Part shown: positions 5,528-7,136 of the stretch, in pieces
How positions within the stretch are numbered: the stretch's first letter is position 1
How the letters are laid out: each line of letters starts with the position of its first letter
Source: Bryobacterales bacterium
Lineage (GTDB): Bacteria; Acidobacteriota; Terriglobia; Bryobacterales; Bryobacteraceae
NCBI GenBank assembly: GCA_003139735.1
Contig: PLGA01000112.1
Coordinates: 16,004 to 23,139, forward strand
Reading direction: 5' to 3'
Length of the DNA stretch: 7,136 nt
Notes under the pieces: generated by a model
Told to the model about the DNA's origin: nothing
The model's input: only the letters and a program-made list of their open reading frames with translations
Databases searched by the model: none
Made by a program: the position numbers and the translations under genes

Positions 5528-5536
5528 TGGTACTTT
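5528..5536 (+). promoter_or_regulatory. Weak extended -10-like element before the GH26 gene
   Basis: TGG-TACTTT resembles the TGG-TACACT element before the tRNA gene but matches TATAAT at only 3 of 6 positions. It ends 19 bases before the ATG at 5556, in the 54-base gap after the nucleotidyltransferase gene, so separate transcription is possible. Read-through from the upstream gene is equally possible, since no terminator is seen. Confidence 0.22.
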
Positions 5537-5555
5537 TGCCTTCCGAGGTAACAAC

Positions 5556-6944
5556 ATGCGTAAGTCTATACTGGCCGTCCTTGCGGTCGCGTTCGGCGCG
5601 GCCGTTATCGCCTATTCCCAGGCCGCGGCGCCTCAGCAGATTCCGGCGGCGGCGCCGGCGAATACGGGCCAGTTGCGGGGAGAGCTTCAGCAGGAGATTC
5701 AATCGCTTCAACAACGCCTGAAAGCCAGGTACGATGGCGACCTCTCCGCCGACCAACTCCAGCAGCGGATCGACGGGCTTCAACAGCGGCTTGACGCGCT
5801 GGGACCGGCGCCCGCCGGCGGTGGACGCGGAGGACGCGGCGGCCCCGGACGGGGCGGCCCGATCGTGGTTCCTGACGATGCGACCCCCGAACAACTGCGC
5901 GGCTTCATTCAACAGCTTCAGCAGCAGAATCAACAACTGAATGCGCGGATCGCAACGCTCCAGCCGCCCCGGTCCCCGGCGCAGCCGTACAACTGCGAGC
6001 CGGTCAATCCCAACGCCACGCCGGAAGCCATCGCGCTGTTGAAGAAACTCTGCGCCATCACGGGCCACGGCGTCCTTTCCGGCCACCACAACTTTCCGAA
6101 TCACCGTTCGATGGACAGCGATGCGGTATTCGCGGCTTCCGGCGTTTATCCCGCCATCTGGGGTTCGGATTTCGGGTTCCTGGACGGCGAGGACAAGGAT
6201 TCCATCGTGCACCGCGACCTCATGATCCAGGAGGCCAAGAGGCAGTACGCCGCCGGGTCCATCGTTTACCTGTGCTGGCACATGCTACGGCCCACCGAGG
6301 ATGAACCCGGCCATGCGAACCCCAGCGGCGGCGCCAGTGAAAGCTGGCCCAACAGCGTGCAGGCCAGGCTCACCGACGACCAGTGGATCGAGCTGATCAC
6401 CTCCGATTCGCCCCTGCACCAGCGCTGGGAGAAGTACATGGACACCGCCGCGAGCTACTTGAAACAGCTTCAGGACGCGCACATCCCGGTCCTCTTCCGG
6501 CCCATGCATGAAAACAACGGCAGCTTCTTCTGGTGGGGCGGGCGCCCAGGCCAGTACGGCACGGCGGAGTTGTACCGCGAAGTGTACAACCGCATGGTCA
6601 ACGTCCATCACCTGAACAACCTCCTCTGGGTTTGGAACCAGAACGGCCCCGCCCCCGGCGGTGAGTTCTACGACTTCTACCCCGGCCCGCAGTACGCCGA
6701 CATCGTCAGCTACGACAACTACTCGCGGCTGGACGACAGGTATTACCAGGAGATCGAGACCATCGCCAACGGCAAGCCCATCGCGTTCGGCGAGGTGGGA
6801 TCGGTTCCTCCGCCGGCCACTTGGAAGACCCAGCCGAATTGGGTCTGGTTCATGGTCTGGCAAGGCGGGGGCGCCTCCCCGGATTGGAAGGACCCCTACG
6901 TGATCCATCGCGGCGACCCGATACCCACGGCGGCGCCCAGGTAG
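5556..6944 (+). CDS. Exported glycoside hydrolase family 26 enzyme (beta-mannanase-like)
   Basis: A 462-residue retaining endo-glycosidase, most likely acting on beta-mannan outside the cytoplasm. The start has GAGGT (5545-5549) 6 bases before the ATG. Residues 1-24 form a signal peptide (MRKSILAVLAVAFGAAVIAYSQA). Residues 39-82 and 110-136 are Gln/Leu-rich heptad-like helices (LQQEIQSLQQRL, LQQRIDGLQQRL, IQQLQQQNQQLNARI) split by a Gly/Arg-rich linker (88-102). The GH26 domain runs from about 145 to the end, with LSGHHN (174-179), WGSDFGF, LCWHM (239-243), RPMHENNGSFFWWG (315-328, acid/base Glu319), VSYDNY (384-389) and AFGEVG (410-415, nucleophile Glu413). Both catalytic glutamates and the aromatic residues beside them are present, so activity is expected. 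Some GH26 enzymes act on other beta-glucans or xylans, so mannan is a family-based guess. No carbohydrate-binding module or transporter is adjacent. Confidence 0.93.
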   Translation: MRKSILAVLAVAFGAAVIAYSQAAAPQQIPAAAPANTGQLRGELQQEIQSLQQRLKARYDGDLSADQLQQRIDGLQQRLDALGPAPAGGGRGGRGGPGRGGPIVVPDDATPEQLRGFIQQLQQQNQQLNARIATLQPPRSPAQPYNCEPVNPNATPEAIALLKKLCAITGHGVLSGHHNFPNHRSMDSDAVFAASGVYPAIWGSDFGFLDGEDKDSIVHRDLMIQEAKRQYAAGSIVYLCWHMLRPTEDEPGHANPSGGASESWPNSVQARLTDDQWIELITSDSPLHQRWEKYMDTAASYLKQLQDAHIPVLFRPMHENNGSFFWWGGRPGQYGTAELYREVYNRMVNVHHLNNLLWVWNQNGPAPGGEFYDFYPGPQYADIVSYDNYSRLDDRYYQEIETIANGKPIAFGEVGSVPPPATWKTQPNWVWFMVWQGGGASPDWKDPYVIHRGDPIPTAAPR

Positions 6945-7001
6945 ACAGTGCCAGGGAACCGCGGGTGTGCGACACAGAGTGGATCAGCGCGGACCCCAAT
7001 C

Positions 7002-7029
7002 GGAGCCGCGACCGTTAGGGAGCGGCTCC
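7002..7029 (+). repeat. REP-like palindromic repeat, copy 1
   Basis: GGAGCCGC (7002-7009) and GCGGCTCC (7022-7029) form a perfect 8-bp stem around the 12-base loop GACCGTTAGGGA. The first 24 bases recur in inverted orientation at 7061-7084. The unit resembles short GC-rich dispersed repeats I associate with Solibacter-like genomes; this is recollection, not a search result. It might stabilise or end the GH26 transcript. Confidence 0.6.
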
Positions 7030-7060
7030 CGCAGCGTGCTCGAAGTTCGCGGACAACCAA

Positions 7061-7084
7061 CCGCTCTCTTACGTTCGCGGCTCG
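7061..7084 (-). repeat. REP-like palindromic repeat, copy 2 (inverted)
   Basis: Read on the minus strand, these 24 bases match 7002-7025 at 20 of 24 positions. Both contain the core GAGCCGCGA or its close variant and end in GAGCGG. The two copies face each other across about 35 bases, the arrangement of paired REP units in other bacteria. The self-complementary stem is weaker here than in copy 1. Confidence 0.55.
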
Positions 7085-7136
7085 GCTTGGCGTACCCCTA
7101 CGCTAGGATTCTCTCAGTTTTCCGATGTTTCCATGA

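Larger units (their letters stand above)
6945..7136. other. Non-coding tail after the GH26 gene
   Basis: 192 bases to the window end. All frames checked at the right edge close quickly on both strands, so no gene is supported. The stretch holds two inverted copies of a palindromic repeat and a small hairpin GCGTA-CCCC-TACGC (7090-7103). No T-run terminator is seen for the GH26 gene. The final ATGA could be the start of a further gene, but nothing beyond it is visible. Confidence 0.6.

Noticed and set aside
4986..6281. A 431-codon open frame on the minus strand
   Set aside because: It is antisense to both the nucleotidyltransferase and GH26 genes, whose motifs are clear on the plus strand.
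1..7136. CRISPR array, insertion sequence or transposase gene
   Set aside because: No regularly spaced direct repeats and no transposase motifs were seen on either strand.

Overview
The window is GC-rich bacterial DNA with Tat-type and Sec-type exported proteins that carry Gly/Arg/Ala-rich linkers, a plant-polysaccharide hydrolase, an exported Gfo/Idh/MocA oxidoreductase and an IorB-type molybdenum hydroxylase. This mix, together with palindromic intergenic repeats, suggests a soil Acidobacteriota of the Bryobacterales/Solibacter type. That assignment is inferred from gene style; no marker gene fixes it.

Layout. (1) 1-1797 (+): the 3' part of a molybdopterin-binding hydroxylase subunit, cut at its N-terminus by the window edge. 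(2) 1848-1925 (+): tRNA-Pro(CGG) with encoded CCA, preceded by an extended -10 element. (3) 2038-2602 (+): a two-gene toxin-antitoxin module (small antitoxin, PemK/MazF-like toxin). The genes overlap by 14 bases, and a 12-bp perfect palindrome lies between the -10 box and the antitoxin start. (4) 2674-4212 (-): Tat-exported Gfo/Idh/MocA family oxidoreductase, convergent with the toxin. (5) 4213-4385: an intergenic region with a dyad over a -10 box and a composite element of three hairpins, two of which are diverged inverted copies joined by compensatory base changes. (6) 4386-4868 (-): single-stranded DNA-binding protein, ssb. (7) 4932-5501 (+): an orphan nucleotidyltransferase-fold protein, divergent from ssb. 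(8) 5556-6944 (+): exported GH26 glycoside hydrolase (beta-mannanase-like) with an N-terminal coiled-coil and Gly/Arg-rich linker. (9) 6945-7136: non-coding tail with two inverted copies of a REP-like palindromic repeat.

The genes do not form one operon. Apart from the toxin-antitoxin pair, each appears to be its own transcription unit. The oxidoreductase and the GH26 enzyme both fit extracytoplasmic carbohydrate use, but they lie on opposite strands with ssb between them. I found no clearly new multi-gene system. The best leads are the autoregulatory palindrome of the toxin-antitoxin module, the covarying hairpin pair at 4295-4349, the inverted REP-like pair at 7002-7084, and the orphan nucleotidyltransferase with a histidine where the third acidic residue is expected.
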